Shown here piece by piece: positions 27,147 to 35,262 of a stretch of 64,000 nucleotides of DNA. The stretch comes from Limnobacter sp. SAORIC-580 (lineage in GTDB: Bacteria; Pseudomonadota; Gammaproteobacteria; Burkholderiales; Burkholderiaceae_B). The stretch covers positions 1,488,001 to 1,552,000 of the forward strand of contig NZ_CP053084.1 in assembly GCF_013004065.1 (NCBI RefSeq). Reading direction: 5' to 3'. A program made the translations under genes and the position numbers. Every line of letters starts with the position of its first letter. The stretch's first letter is position 1. The notes below the pieces were generated by a model. It did no database searches. It saw nothing but the letters and a program-made list of their open reading frames with translations, and had not been told where the DNA came from.

Positions 27147-29369
27147 TTGAAAATCGTTGGATTTTCACCGTCTGAAAACGAAGTACAACGCCTTTCAGAG
27201 GTTTGGGCCGCCAATTCACCAACCCAAGCGGTGTTTGTGGCTGACATGAACACTCGGCGTGAGTTTTCTCGCAGCCTTGTAGCCTTTAACGCCCATGAAT
27301 TAATTGTGGTAGACAAGGAATTGCAGGTGCCTGTTTTCAAGGCACATTTCTCAAGCATTGAGAAAATTTCCATGTCCGATCATTCCGGTCTTTCTACGGT
27401 CCTGATTCAAGTCGATTCCGGGCAGGTATTTCGCTTCTATGCCAGCTTCAGTTTGCATCGCGCACTTGAAGAATTTGTGGAGTTGCTGGAGACAGCCGTG
27501 CGTGAGTTTGAGCAGGGCACAGCACACACTGCCCAAATTCAGCACCCGGTGCCGCGCTTGCTGGCCGATGAAGAACTGGATGATGCCGGGTTTGAAGAGC
27601 CCGTTTCTTCACGGGCACTGTTGCGCTTGTGGCGCTTTGCACACCCGTATCGCTGGCGTTTGTTTGCCGGGCTGATTCTGACATTGCTGTCAACTGCTGC
27701 AACGCTGGTGGCGCCTTATCTTTCAATGCCACTTATGGACGAAGTACTGATTCCATTCCAGAACGGCCAACCCATGAACACTGAACTGGCTACGTTTTAT
27801 CTCAGTGGTTTGTTGATATCGGCTGTGGTTGCCGCAGGCTTGAGCTGGGCAAGAACCTACCTTTTGGCTTTGGTTTCCGAGCGTATCGGTTCGGATTTGC
27901 GTACCACCACATTCAATCATTTGATGAGTTTGTCGCTGGATTATTTCAGCGCGAAACGCACAGGCGATTTGATTGCGCGCGTGAGTGCGGAAACTGACCG
28001 AATCAATTTGTTCCTTTCACTGCATGCGCTCGATTTCATCACCGACGTGATCATGATCGTGATGACTGCCATCATTCTCATGAACATAGATTTCGAGCTG
28101 GCTTTGCTGACTTTGCTGCCTTTGCCAATCATCGCCTGGATGATTCACCTGGTTCGCGAAAAGCTGCGCACAGGTTTTGAGAAAGTTGACCGCGTTTGGG
28201 GTGAGGTTACGAATATTTTGACCGACACCATTCCGGGTATTCGAGTTGTAAAAGCCTTTGCACAAGAACGCAGGGAGTCGGATCGCTTTCTGAAGGCCAA
28301 CACCCGCAATCTGGAGGTGAATGACCGCATCAACAAAACCTGGTCGCTGTTTGCGCCCACGGTCAGCCTGCTGACTGAGCTGGGTATCTTGGTGATTTGG
28401 GCCTCCGGTATTTGGATGATCATGAACAATGACATCACGGTGGGTGTGTTAACGGCTTTCCTCGCCTACATTGGCCGCTTTTATACGCGGCTTGATTCCA
28501 TGAGCCGAATTGTGTCTGTCACCCAAAAAGCGGCAGCGGGCTCGAAAAGGATTTTCGATATTCTCGATTACAAGTCGTCAGTGCCAGAAGCCGAGAACCC
28601 TGTGCACATTGATCAGCTCAAAGGCGAGCTTGAATTGCGCAATGTGTCTTTCCGGTACGGAAGTCGTCAAGTGCTTGATGGTGTGAACTTGAAGGTGAAG
28701 CAGGGTGAAATGGTCGGTTTGGTGGGCCACAGTGGTTCTGGCAAGTCAACGTTGGTGAATTTGTTGTGCCGTTTTTACGATGTAAGTGATGGCGAAGTGC
28801 TGGCCGATGGCATTGACATTCGTCAGATTGAAATGGCCAGCTACCGCAGAAACATCGGCCTGGTGTTGCAAGAGCCTTATTTGTTCTTCGGTACCATTGC
28901 TGAAAACATTGCCTACGGGCGCCCCGATGCCACCCGTGAAGAAATCATCGCGGCAGCGCGGCTTGCGCATGCTCACGAGTTTATTTTACGCCTCCAGCAC
29001 GGTTATGACTCCCTGGTGGGCGAGCGTGGACAAAGCTTGTCGGGTGGTGAGCGCCAGCGAATTTCCATTGCGCGTGCCTTGTTGATCGATCCTAAAATTC
29101 TCATTCTTGACGAGGCCACCAGCTCGGTCGATTCGCAAACCGAGAAGGAAATTCAAAAGGCCTTGGACAACCTGGTGCAGGGAAGAACCACTATTGCGAT
29201 TGCACATCGGCTTTCAACCTTGCGCAAAGCCGACCGCATTGTGGTGATGGACCGTGGCAAGGTGGTGGAAGAAGGCCCGCACGATGAATTGCTGGCGGCG
29301 AAATCACACTTCTGGCATTTGCACCAGGCCCAGGAAAAACTGAAGCAGGAGCAAGCCCAATATGACTGA
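27147..29369 (+). CDS. Cyanophycin-locus ABC transporter (fused membrane and ATPase domains)
   Basis: A 740-residue half-transporter of the exporter type. Residues 1-125 form a soluble domain not found in ordinary exporters, with a strand-rich, PH-like pattern. Six helices follow at about 165-450. The ATPase has Walker A GHSGSGKST, Q-loop LQEPYLF, signature LSGGERQR and Walker B ILILDEATS. It starts at TTG with GAGGGGG eight bases upstream. It is divergent from the cyanophycin synthetases and overlaps the DUF1854 gene by eight bases. The substrate is unknown; this family is known to co-occur with cphA. Confidence 0.85.
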   Translation: MKIVGFSPSENEVQRLSEVWAANSPTQAVFVADMNTRREFSRSLVAFNAHELIVVDKELQVPVFKAHFSSIEKISMSDHSGLSTVLIQVDSGQVFRFYASFSLHRALEEFVELLETAVREFEQGTAHTAQIQHPVPRLLADEELDDAGFEEPVSSRALLRLWRFAHPYRWRLFAGLILTLLSTAATLVAPYLSMPLMDEVLIPFQNGQPMNTELATFYLSGLLISAVVAAGLSWARTYLLALVSERIGSDLRTTTFNHLMSLSLDYFSAKRTGDLIARVSAETDRINLFLSLHALDFITDVIMIVMTAIILMNIDFELALLTLLPLPIIAWMIHLVREKLRTGFEKVDRVWGEVTNILTDTIPGIRVVKAFAQERRESDRFLKANTRNLEVNDRINKTWSLFAPTVSLLTELGILVIWASGIWMIMNNDITVGVLTAFLAYIGRFYTRLDSMSRIVSVTQKAAAGSKRIFDILDYKSSVPEAENPVHIDQLKGELELRNVSFRYGSRQVLDGVNLKVKQGEMVGLVGHSGSGKSTLVNLLCRFYDVSDGEVLADGIDIRQIEMASYRRNIGLVLQEPYLFFGTIAENIAYGRPDATREEIIAAARLAHAHEFILRLQHGYDSLVGERGQSLSGGERQRISIARALLIDPKILILDEATSSVDSQTEKEIQKALDNLVQGRTTIAIAHRLSTLRKADRIVVMDRGKVVEEGPHDELLAAKSHFWHLHQAQEKLKQEQAQYD

Positions 29370-29829
29370 CTGGCGATTGCGTGAATCAACACAGGGCAAG
29401 CTGGCCTTGTACAAAGGTCATGAATTGGTGGCCGACCAGGTGATGCCAGTATTGGCCTTTCCGTTCTCTGCACCTGACGAAAGCATTTCGATTGTGGATG
29501 AGTACAGCAAAGAATTGGCCTGGCTGGACCGGCTTGATCAATTGGATGCCGACTCGCAGGCCGTGGTGAAAAACTACCTGGCGGTGCGCGAATTCAGGCC
29601 CACAGTGCTTCAAATTACCTCGGTATCCACCTACTCCACACCAAGCATCTGGACCCTGGAAACGGACAAAGGACCCTGCAAGTTTGAGTTGCCCACAGAT
29701 GAAAGCATTCGACGCTTGGGGGGTAGCCGGCTGGTGCTGACGCATGCCAATGGCATGCAGTTCATCATCGAAGACATGTTTGCGCTGGACGCCCGAAGCC
29801 GTCAAATTCTTGCCCGCTTCATGGCTTAA
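29362..29829 (+). CDS. DUF1854 family protein of the cyanophycin locus
   Basis: A 155-residue soluble protein with no signal peptide or membrane helix. It has the DUF1854 pattern: EYSKELAWLDRLDQLD near residue 52, RPTVLQITSVSTYSTPSIW near 77 and a FELPTDESIRRLG segment near 108. Its start lies inside the end of the ABC gene, which points to translational coupling and a joint function. No biochemical role is known for the family. A hairpin after the stop probably ends the transcript. Confidence 0.85.
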   Translation: MTDWRLRESTQGKLALYKGHELVADQVMPVLAFPFSAPDESISIVDEYSKELAWLDRLDQLDADSQAVVKNYLAVREFRPTVLQITSVSTYSTPSIWTLETDKGPCKFELPTDESIRRLGGSRLVLTHANGMQFIIEDMFALDARSRQILARFMA

Positions 29830-29832
29830 AAA

Positions 29833-29864
29833 AAACACCTGTGAGCAATCGCTGACAGGTGTTT
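29833..29864 (+). terminator. Probable terminator after the DUF1854 gene
   Basis: AAACACCTGT pairs with ACAGGTGTTT, with an inner AGC/GCT extension across one mismatch and an AATC loop. The T run is short (three), so termination efficiency is uncertain. It also lies downstream of the minus-strand flhC and may act in both directions. Confidence 0.6.
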
Positions 29865-29945
29865 AAAGTGTCCTTGTACTACGGACAGGGGAGAGAGACA
29901 AAAAACAAGCTACTGCTTGGTACAACGGCACTGCAATTCAATTCT

Positions 29946-30512
29946 TTAAGCGGTTTCGAGCATGCTTTCTTCATTGAAGAAGCGGGTGGCTGCGTCTTGT
30001 TTGGTTTTTCCTGCCCGTGAGGGCATGTTGCACAAACCGCACTCATAGTTACCTACTAGGTCATAGGTGTGCACCACAAAGTTCCCTTCGCAGGTTTTAC
30101 AGGCCGTGGTGGTCAACATGCCAACATCAAAAAACTTCACGAGGCGCCATGCGCGGGTTAGGGACAACACTTCGGGCAGGCCCAAGGCAGTGATCTGCTC
30201 GCGATAAAGCTTATAGGCCTTGACCAGGCATTCGCCGTCTTCAAGGTCGGTGTGCTTGATGCAAGTGGAGTAAAAATTCATGAACAGCGAACAGTGAATA
30301 TTGGGTTGCCAGGTCATGAACCAGTCTGTGGAGAAGGGCAGCATGCCCTTGGGTGGCGATTTTTGCTTGATTTCCTTGTACAGGCGAATCAGGCGTTCAC
30401 GCGACAATTGGGTTTCGCTTTCAAGAACCTGCAAGCGGGCGTCCAGCTTGATCAGGTCAGAAGCAAGTTTGATCTGCACGGCCTCAGCCATCAAAGATTT
30501 AATCTTGGACAT
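29946..30512 (-). CDS. flhC: Flagellar master regulator subunit FlhC
   Basis: A 188-residue subunit that with FlhD forms the FlhD4C2 activator of class II flagellar promoters. The zinc-binding cysteines are in CKTCEGNF and CGLCNMP near the C-terminus, and the conserved SWF-like region reads TDWFMTWQPNIHCSLF. The start was set at ATG 30512 (MSKIKSLM), since the longer open frame extends into the flhD end with no family match. flhD is upstream with a 56-base gap. Confidence 0.95.
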   Translation of the reverse strand: MSKIKSLMAEAVQIKLASDLIKLDARLQVLESETQLSRERLIRLYKEIKQKSPPKGMLPFSTDWFMTWQPNIHCSLFMNFYSTCIKHTDLEDGECLVKAYKLYREQITALGLPEVLSLTRAWRLVKFFDVGMLTTTACKTCEGNFVVHTYDLVGNYECGLCNMPSRAGKTKQDAATRFFNEESMLETA

Positions 30513-30568
30513 GTTTGTTCTCCAGCGCACCCGCAGGTGCATGAACCACGGTTGTTTTCTAAGTGCGC

Positions 30569-30886
30569 TTAAGCTGCAATTTGGGCGCTGCGGCCAGCCA
30601 TCAAAATGGCAGCATGCATGCCTGAAATTGCGCGTTCTTTTCCGTGGTCGCAGAGGAGTTTCCACACGGCGGGGTCCTCGAACCGAATGCTGCACATGGG
30701 CACGTCGTTTGCTGCAATGCGCAAAACCTGTGCGGTGGTCAGTTGGTCCAGCAGGTCGGCTGTGTTTTCATCAATACCCAGGCGAATGATGGCCTCGGCT
30801 TTGTCTTCGTTGATGAGTTGTTTGGCCAGAAGCAGGTAAGATAAATTGGCTTCGCGAATTTGTTCCAGTAGTTCATTTGCTTTCAT
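30569..30886 (-). CDS. flhD: Flagellar master regulator subunit FlhD
   Basis: A 105-residue helical partner of FlhC. It begins MKANELLEQIREANLSYLLLAKQLI, the family signature, and continues with NTADLLDQLTTAQVLRIA. GGAGG lies nine bases before the ATG at 30886. The 194-base region upstream (30887-31080) should hold its promoter, but no box could be assigned with confidence. No other flagellar gene is in the window, so this regulator acts in trans. Confidence 0.95.
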   Translation of the reverse strand: MKANELLEQIREANLSYLLLAKQLINEDKAEAIIRLGIDENTADLLDQLTTAQVLRIAANDVPMCSIRFEDPAVWKLLCDHGKERAISGMHAAILMAGRSAQIAA

Positions 30887-31080
30887 TTTGAACATCCTCC
30901 TATTCAAATCAAGCAATCTTTTTCAGAAGGTTTCGACGCTTCCCACAGACATCGATCCCAGTGAATGTATTGTTGATGAACCGCGAAAAAAACTAAGCCA
31001 TCCAATTGCTGTAAGCGAGATCAGCGAGCAGCCATTGAGCATGTAAGAAGAAACCAGACAACGAGACAGGTGAAACAACA

Positions 31081-31959
31081 ATGAGCAATGCGTTTATGAA
31101 CTGGCTGTGCCGCAAACTGATCGACTCAAAATGCAAACAAATGGGCTTGATCAAAAGCAGCCTCAATACCGTAGACGGGCGCACCGCGTATTTCAAAGGC
31201 GGGCAGGGGCCCGATATGGTGTTGGTGCACGGCTTTGGCGCCAACAAGGAAAACTGGCTGGCACTGGCCCCGCGTCTGATGCGCCATTACACCGTTTGGA
31301 TTCCAGACCTGATTGGTTTTGGCGAATCTGACCGCCCCAGCAACGCCCGTTTTAATATTGCGGAGCAGGCCGATCGGGTGGTGCGTTGGCTGGATGCGGT
31401 GGGCGTTAAGAATTTCCATGTCATGGGCAACTCCATGGGCGGCTATTTGGCGGGTGCCTTGGCCGCCAACTTTGAAAACCGGGTTCTCAGCGCTTGTTTG
31501 TTAAACCCCGCTGGCGTGAAAGGTGCCGAGCACACCGCCATTGGGCGTGCGTTTGCCGACGAAGGAAAAATTATCCTTGCACCCACCAATTTTGAAGAAT
31601 ACGAGAAGGTGGTCAATCTTTGTTTCAATGGCAAGGCGCCGCCCATGCCTGGTTTCATGCGCAAGTATTTTGGTCGTATGTCGATCAAGAACAAGGCACT
31701 GCTCGACCGGGTATTCATGGAATTCGTGAACCCGGATGCCAATGTTAGTTTGAACGAGATGGTGGAGAAAACCACTGTGCCGTTGATGGTGGTGTGGGGC
31801 GATTCAGACCAGTTGGTTCACCCCAGCGGCCTGGCTGTGTTGAAACAGGCTCAACCCGCGATTGTCGATTTAATGCTTGAAAACACAGGCCACTGCCCCA
31901 TGGTCGACCGGGCCTCTCTGGTTTACAAAGCGCACCTGGAATTCATGCCAGCATCTTGA
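31081..31959 (+). CDS. Alpha/beta hydrolase (lipase/esterase type)
   Basis: A 292-residue hydrolase. The oxyanion segment is VLVHGFGANKENW near residue 50. The nucleophile Ser is in VMGNSMGGYLAG (about residue 121), the acid is likely in VVWGDSDQLVHP and the His is in ENTGHCPMVDRA. A slightly hydrophobic N-terminus suggests membrane contact but no clear signal peptide is seen. The substrate is unknown. Its end overlaps the convergent amidase by 17 bases. Confidence 0.85.
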   Translation: MSNAFMNWLCRKLIDSKCKQMGLIKSSLNTVDGRTAYFKGGQGPDMVLVHGFGANKENWLALAPRLMRHYTVWIPDLIGFGESDRPSNARFNIAEQADRVVRWLDAVGVKNFHVMGNSMGGYLAGALAANFENRVLSACLLNPAGVKGAEHTAIGRAFADEGKIILAPTNFEEYEKVVNLCFNGKAPPMPGFMRKYFGRMSIKNKALLDRVFMEFVNPDANVSLNEMVEKTTVPLMVVWGDSDQLVHPSGLAVLKQAQPAIVDLMLENTGHCPMVDRASLVYKAHLEFMPAS

Positions 31960-33370
31960 ATGGTTGGGCTTGCTCAATTTCAAGGGCAAGCTCAATCAGC
32001 CTGAATTCATGCCCCATGGCCGCGGCAAAATGTACCCCGACGGGGATACCTTCAGCGGTGTGGTGCATAGGCAGGCTGATGGCTGGCGCCCCTGCCACGT
32101 TTTGAGCAGCTGTGAATGATGCAAAGTTAACAAGCCTTTCCCGCGCCTGCTCAAAAGGCAGATCAAGTGCCAAGTAACCTAGTGGCGGTGCGGGCTGGCC
32201 CAGTGTGGGGCTCAGCAGCACATCCAGGTCGGCAAATGCTGTGGCGTATTGCGCTTCAAACTGATAAAGCCTGCGCAAAGCGAACGGAAATTTCAGCAGG
32301 TTGCGAGTGAAATGTTTGGCCAAACCGTGGGTGAGTGGTTCAAGCTTTCCGGTGTCCATGTGCCGATCAACTGCCAGTTTGCCCAAGTGTGAAATGGATG
32401 CGGCCAGCATGCCCCAGTACAGCAAGAAATCGTCAGCAAACTGGGCGCTGATGGGCACCTTGATTTCCTGCACTTCATGGCCCAACTCCTCGCACAGGGC
32501 AGCAGCTTTATGCACCGCTTCCACACAAGCGGTATCTGTTTCATCGCCAGAAATTTTCTGGGTGAACATGCCGATTTTCAGGCGCTTGCGGCCAGGGGTG
32601 GTGATGTGGCCCAGTGGTGGCAGTGTCGGGTTTTTGTAATGCTCTTCAGCCAAGGCGAAAAACGCCGCAGTGTCCCGCACGCTGCGCGACACAATCCCGT
32701 CGCTGACAATATTGATGGGCAGGCTTTTCGCCATTTCATTCATGGCCAAACGCCCGCGGCTGGGTTTCAAACCCACCAGCCCGCAACATGCAGCGGGAAT
32801 GCGAATTGAGCCACCGCCGTCGTTTGCATGGGCAATTGGAACCACACCCGCTGCCACCAAAGCAGCCGAACCGCCCGAAGAACCCCCTGTGCTGTGCCCA
32901 ATGTTCCATGGGTTGTGTGCTGGCTCGGCTTTGCTGTACTCGGTGGTGGCGGTAAGCCCGAACTCGGGCAGCTTTGTTTTACCCAGCAGCACCACGCCTG
33001 TGTCGATAATCTGCTGTGCCACGGCGCTGGTGTGCTTTCTCGCCGTGTCGGGCATGGCGGCTGAACCGTGTTGAGTGGGTAAGCCTTGCAAATCCAGGTT
33101 GTCTTTCAAAAAGCCCGGTATGCCCTGAAACGCCCTGAAGTTGCCTACGTCGTCGTAAAAACGGGCTTGCGCCAATGCCGCTTCCTCTTGAAGGCACGCG
33201 GTGGCATGCAGTTCGGGGTTCACCAATTCAAGTCGTTGGTACGCGGCTTGAACCAATGCAGTTGCGCTGGTTTCGCCGCGTTGAAGTTGCCCCGCCAGGG
33301 CCACTGCATCGTGATGGCCCAAGGCATCGGCATGATTAAACGCATGCACTCGTGTAGGCTTAATTGTCAT
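31943..33370 (-). CDS. Amidase signature family protein
   Basis: A 475-residue amidase. The signature GGSSGGSAALVAAGVVPIAH is at about 168-188 and carries the Ser residues of the Ser-Ser-Lys triad; the catalytic Lys is in GFLKDNLDLQG near residue 88. The DGGGSIRIPAACCGLVGLKP continuation is intact. It resembles 6-aminohexanoate-cyclic-dimer-type and other small-amide hydrolases, but the substrate cannot be read from sequence. It is transcribed alone. Confidence 0.87.
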   Translation of the reverse strand: MTIKPTRVHAFNHADALGHHDAVALAGQLQRGETSATALVQAAYQRLELVNPELHATACLQEEAALAQARFYDDVGNFRAFQGIPGFLKDNLDLQGLPTQHGSAAMPDTARKHTSAVAQQIIDTGVVLLGKTKLPEFGLTATTEYSKAEPAHNPWNIGHSTGGSSGGSAALVAAGVVPIAHANDGGGSIRIPAACCGLVGLKPSRGRLAMNEMAKSLPINIVSDGIVSRSVRDTAAFFALAEEHYKNPTLPPLGHITTPGRKRLKIGMFTQKISGDETDTACVEAVHKAAALCEELGHEVQEIKVPISAQFADDFLLYWGMLAASISHLGKLAVDRHMDTGKLEPLTHGLAKHFTRNLLKFPFALRRLYQFEAQYATAFADLDVLLSPTLGQPAPPLGYLALDLPFEQARERLVNFASFTAAQNVAGAPAISLPMHHTAEGIPVGVHFAAAMGHEFRLIELALEIEQAQPFKMLA

Positions 33371-33461
33371 TGTTGGTGGTCATTGTTGTTGGTCTAAGGC
33401 TGGCTGTCTCTGGCTTCAGTCTAAAATGAAAAATCTGCCTGTTTCATTGCTTTTGTTCCAC

Positions 33462-33857
33462 ATGGTCCAAAAAAATAAAATACAGCCTTGCCCTTGCGGC
33501 AACGGCGTTTATCAAGCCTGCTGCCAACCGTTTCATCTTCACACTGGGTTGGCACCCACGGCCGAAGCGCTCATGCGCTCACGCTACAGCGCCTACGCCT
33601 TGGGTTTAAGTGACTATGTGTTGTCAACCTGGCACATCAGCACGCGCCCCAAGCAGCTCGATTTGCAGCAGGAACTTGCACAAGGCAAATGGCTGGGCTT
33701 GAATGTGAAAGGGCACTGGCCACTGGGCAACAAAGCCGAAGTAGAGTTTGTGGCTCGTTACAAACCCAACAATGGGCCCGCCAGTCGCCTGCATGAGCGC
33801 AGCCGTTTTGTGCAGGAAAACGGGCATTGGTATTACGTAGACGGCGATCTGTTTTGA
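33462..33857 (+). CDS. YchJ family SEC-C motif protein
   Basis: About 131 residues. The N-terminal zinc-binding SEC-C motif CPCGNGVYQACCQPFH is followed by the YchJ core (ALMRSRYSAYALGLSDYVLSTW, then ERSRFVQENGHWYYVDGD). Function is not established for the family. ATG 33462 gives the compact family N-terminus; ATG 33426 is in frame but has no ribosome site either, so the start is uncertain. Confidence 0.82.
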   Translation: MVQKNKIQPCPCGNGVYQACCQPFHLHTGLAPTAEALMRSRYSAYALGLSDYVLSTWHISTRPKQLDLQQELAQGKWLGLNVKGHWPLGNKAEVEFVARYKPNNGPASRLHERSRFVQENGHWYYVDGDLF

Positions 33858-33881
33858 CCTGAAAAAATTGCAAAGAAAGCA

Positions 33882-33910
33882 CTTGAAATTTTCAGGGTTG
33901 GTTCATAAAT
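33882..33910 (+). promoter_or_regulatory. Candidate sigma-32 (heat-shock) promoter for hsp20
   Basis: CTTGAAA (33882-33888) equals the sigma-32 -35 consensus. Thirteen bases later TTCATAAAT partly matches the -10 CCCCATNTA. Transcription from here would begin near 33917, giving a leader of about 73 bases that contains both hairpins listed next. Confidence 0.45.
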
Positions 33911-33914
33911 CAGG

Positions 33915-33990
33915 AATGTGGGAAATGTCTCCAAGAGAGTTTCCGCACATTTTGAATAACTGATTTTTTGCTTCTCAGGAGAATGAATCA
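33915..33990 (+). promoter_or_regulatory. ROSE-like RNA thermometer in the hsp20 leader
   Basis: A first hairpin (33915-33951) pairs AATGTGGGAAA with TTTCCGCACATT around an inner TCTC/GAGA stem. The last hairpin (33961-33990) pairs TGATT with AATCA and TTTTGCT with AGGAGAA around the loop TCTC. The TTGCT segment faces the ribosome site AGGAG, leaving a G opposite G, which is the hallmark of ROSE elements. The ATG begins at the end of the stem. The fold was drawn by hand. Confidence 0.65.
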
Positions 33991-34463
33991 TGGCAACAAT
34001 CGACCTTACCCCTTTGTACCGCAGCACCATTGGTTTTGACCGAATGGCCAGCATTCTGGACGCCGCAATGCGTGCAGACACTTCAACTGGTTACCCTCCT
34101 TACAACATCGAGGCGCTGGAAGAAAACCGTTACCAAATCAGTGTGGCCGTCGCGGGTTTCGAGGAAAAAGAGCTCGAACTGGAAGTCGAGCGTGGCGTGC
34201 TAACCGTGCGTGGCCGCAAAGCGGATGAAGAGGGCAAACAGTACCTGCACAAAGGCATTGCATTTCGCAGTTTTGAGCGCAAATTCAACCTGGCCGACTA
34301 CGTGCAAGTGGAAGGTGCCAACCTGAAAAATGGCTTGTTGGTGGTCGAGTTGCGCAAGGTAATTCCTGAGCAAATGAAAGCACGTCGAATTCCGATTGGT
34401 GAATCGGGTCTTCGAACCATCGAGGCAGGCGAGGCAAATCAGGACAGACAAGCCGCCGCCTAA
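33990..34463 (+). CDS. Small heat-shock protein, Hsp20/IbpA type
   Basis: A 157-residue alpha-crystallin chaperone that binds unfolding proteins and forms large oligomers. It starts MATIDLTPLYRSTIGFDRM like IbpA, with the crystallin domain at about 35-130 (YNIEALEENRYQISVAVAGF, then LKNGLLVVELRKVIPE) and a RRIPIG C-terminal I-x-I-type tail. The leader carries a ROSE-like hairpin and a candidate sigma-32 promoter, so it is probably heat-induced at both levels. A strong terminator follows. Confidence 0.94.
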   Translation: MATIDLTPLYRSTIGFDRMASILDAAMRADTSTGYPPYNIEALEENRYQISVAVAGFEEKELELEVERGVLTVRGRKADEEGKQYLHKGIAFRSFERKFNLADYVQVEGANLKNGLLVVELRKVIPEQMKARRIPIGESGLRTIEAGEANQDRQAAA

Positions 34464-34488
34464 ACGTGTAAAGTGATTCGCGCATCGC

Positions 34489-34517
34489 AAAAAAAGCAGC
34501 CCTTGGCTGCTTTTTTT
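34489..34517 (+). terminator. Intrinsic terminator after hsp20
   Basis: A run of As, GCAGCC, loop CTT, GGCTGC and seven Ts form a textbook terminator about 25 bases after the hsp20 stop. Confidence 0.92.
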
Positions 34518-34560
34518 GTGTTTAAACTGAACCCCTCGCTTCTTGACACGTTGAGCATCC

Positions 34561-35262
34561 ATGCCCAGGGCTTACTTTGTTTCCGATCGTGCCATTCAGA
34601 TAGACTGGGCCACAGATGGCTCTGCGACCGAGAATTACATGCCCGCCACGGAATTGGCGGTGTTTCGTCAAGAGTTAATCCAGTCCATTCAAGCTCTGGC
34701 TTGGCCAGCTTGTCAGTGCGTGCAGGCGGATCAATCAATTACCGTGTTGTTTGCGAGTCCAATACTTGCCGCCGGGAAACATGAAATATTGCTTGATCAA
34801 CTCCACCAAATACTCGGCCAATTCGGGAAAGCCACATTGCTTGCAAACACCCCAGGCTGCCACCACCACATTGTTGTGAACTACGGTGGCGTTGCCGGGC
34901 AAGACCTTGCCTGGCTGGCCGGGCAAACCGGGTTAAGCCCGACTGAGGTGATTGACCTGCATTGCAGCGCTATTTATACCGTTCAATTTTTGGGCTTTCT
35001 GCCCGGCTTTGCTTACCTCACAGGTTTACCCAAACAGCTTCATTTCTCGCGTCGGGAAACGCCGCGCTCACGTGTGCCGGCGGGTACATTGGCCATCGCT
35101 GCCCATTACTGCGCGGTGTACCCCTGGGAAAGTCCAGGCGGTTGGCATTTGTTGGGGCATTTTGAGCAGGTGCTTTTTGATCCTGAACGCACCGATCAGC
35201 AGGGGCAGTCCCTTTTCAAGGCCGGTGACACGGTTCAATTCATTCGGGCTGATTATGCTTAA
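34561..35262 (+). CDS. pxpB: 5-oxoprolinase subunit B
   Basis: A 233-residue subunit of the ATP-dependent PxpABC 5-oxoprolinase, which opens 5-oxoproline to glutamate. It is a KipI-like protein: VVNYGGVAGQDLAWLAGQTG near residue 105, then FLGFLPGFAYLTGLP and ETPRSRVPAGTLAIA. pxpC starts eight bases before its end, so the subunits are translationally coupled. Confidence 0.92.
   Translation: MPRAYFVSDRAIQIDWATDGSATENYMPATELAVFRQELIQSIQALAWPACQCVQADQSITVLFASPILAAGKHEILLDQLHQILGQFGKATLLANTPGCHHHIVVNYGGVAGQDLAWLAGQTGLSPTEVIDLHCSAIYTVQFLGFLPGFAYLTGLPKQLHFSRRETPRSRVPAGTLAIAAHYCAVYPWESPGGWHLLGHFEQVLFDPERTDQQGQSLFKAGDTVQFIRADYA

Noticed and set aside
34952..35254. Upstream extension of the pxpC frame by 101 codons
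   Set aside because: It lies wholly inside pxpB in another frame, has no family similarity and the conserved PxpC N-terminus begins at 35255.
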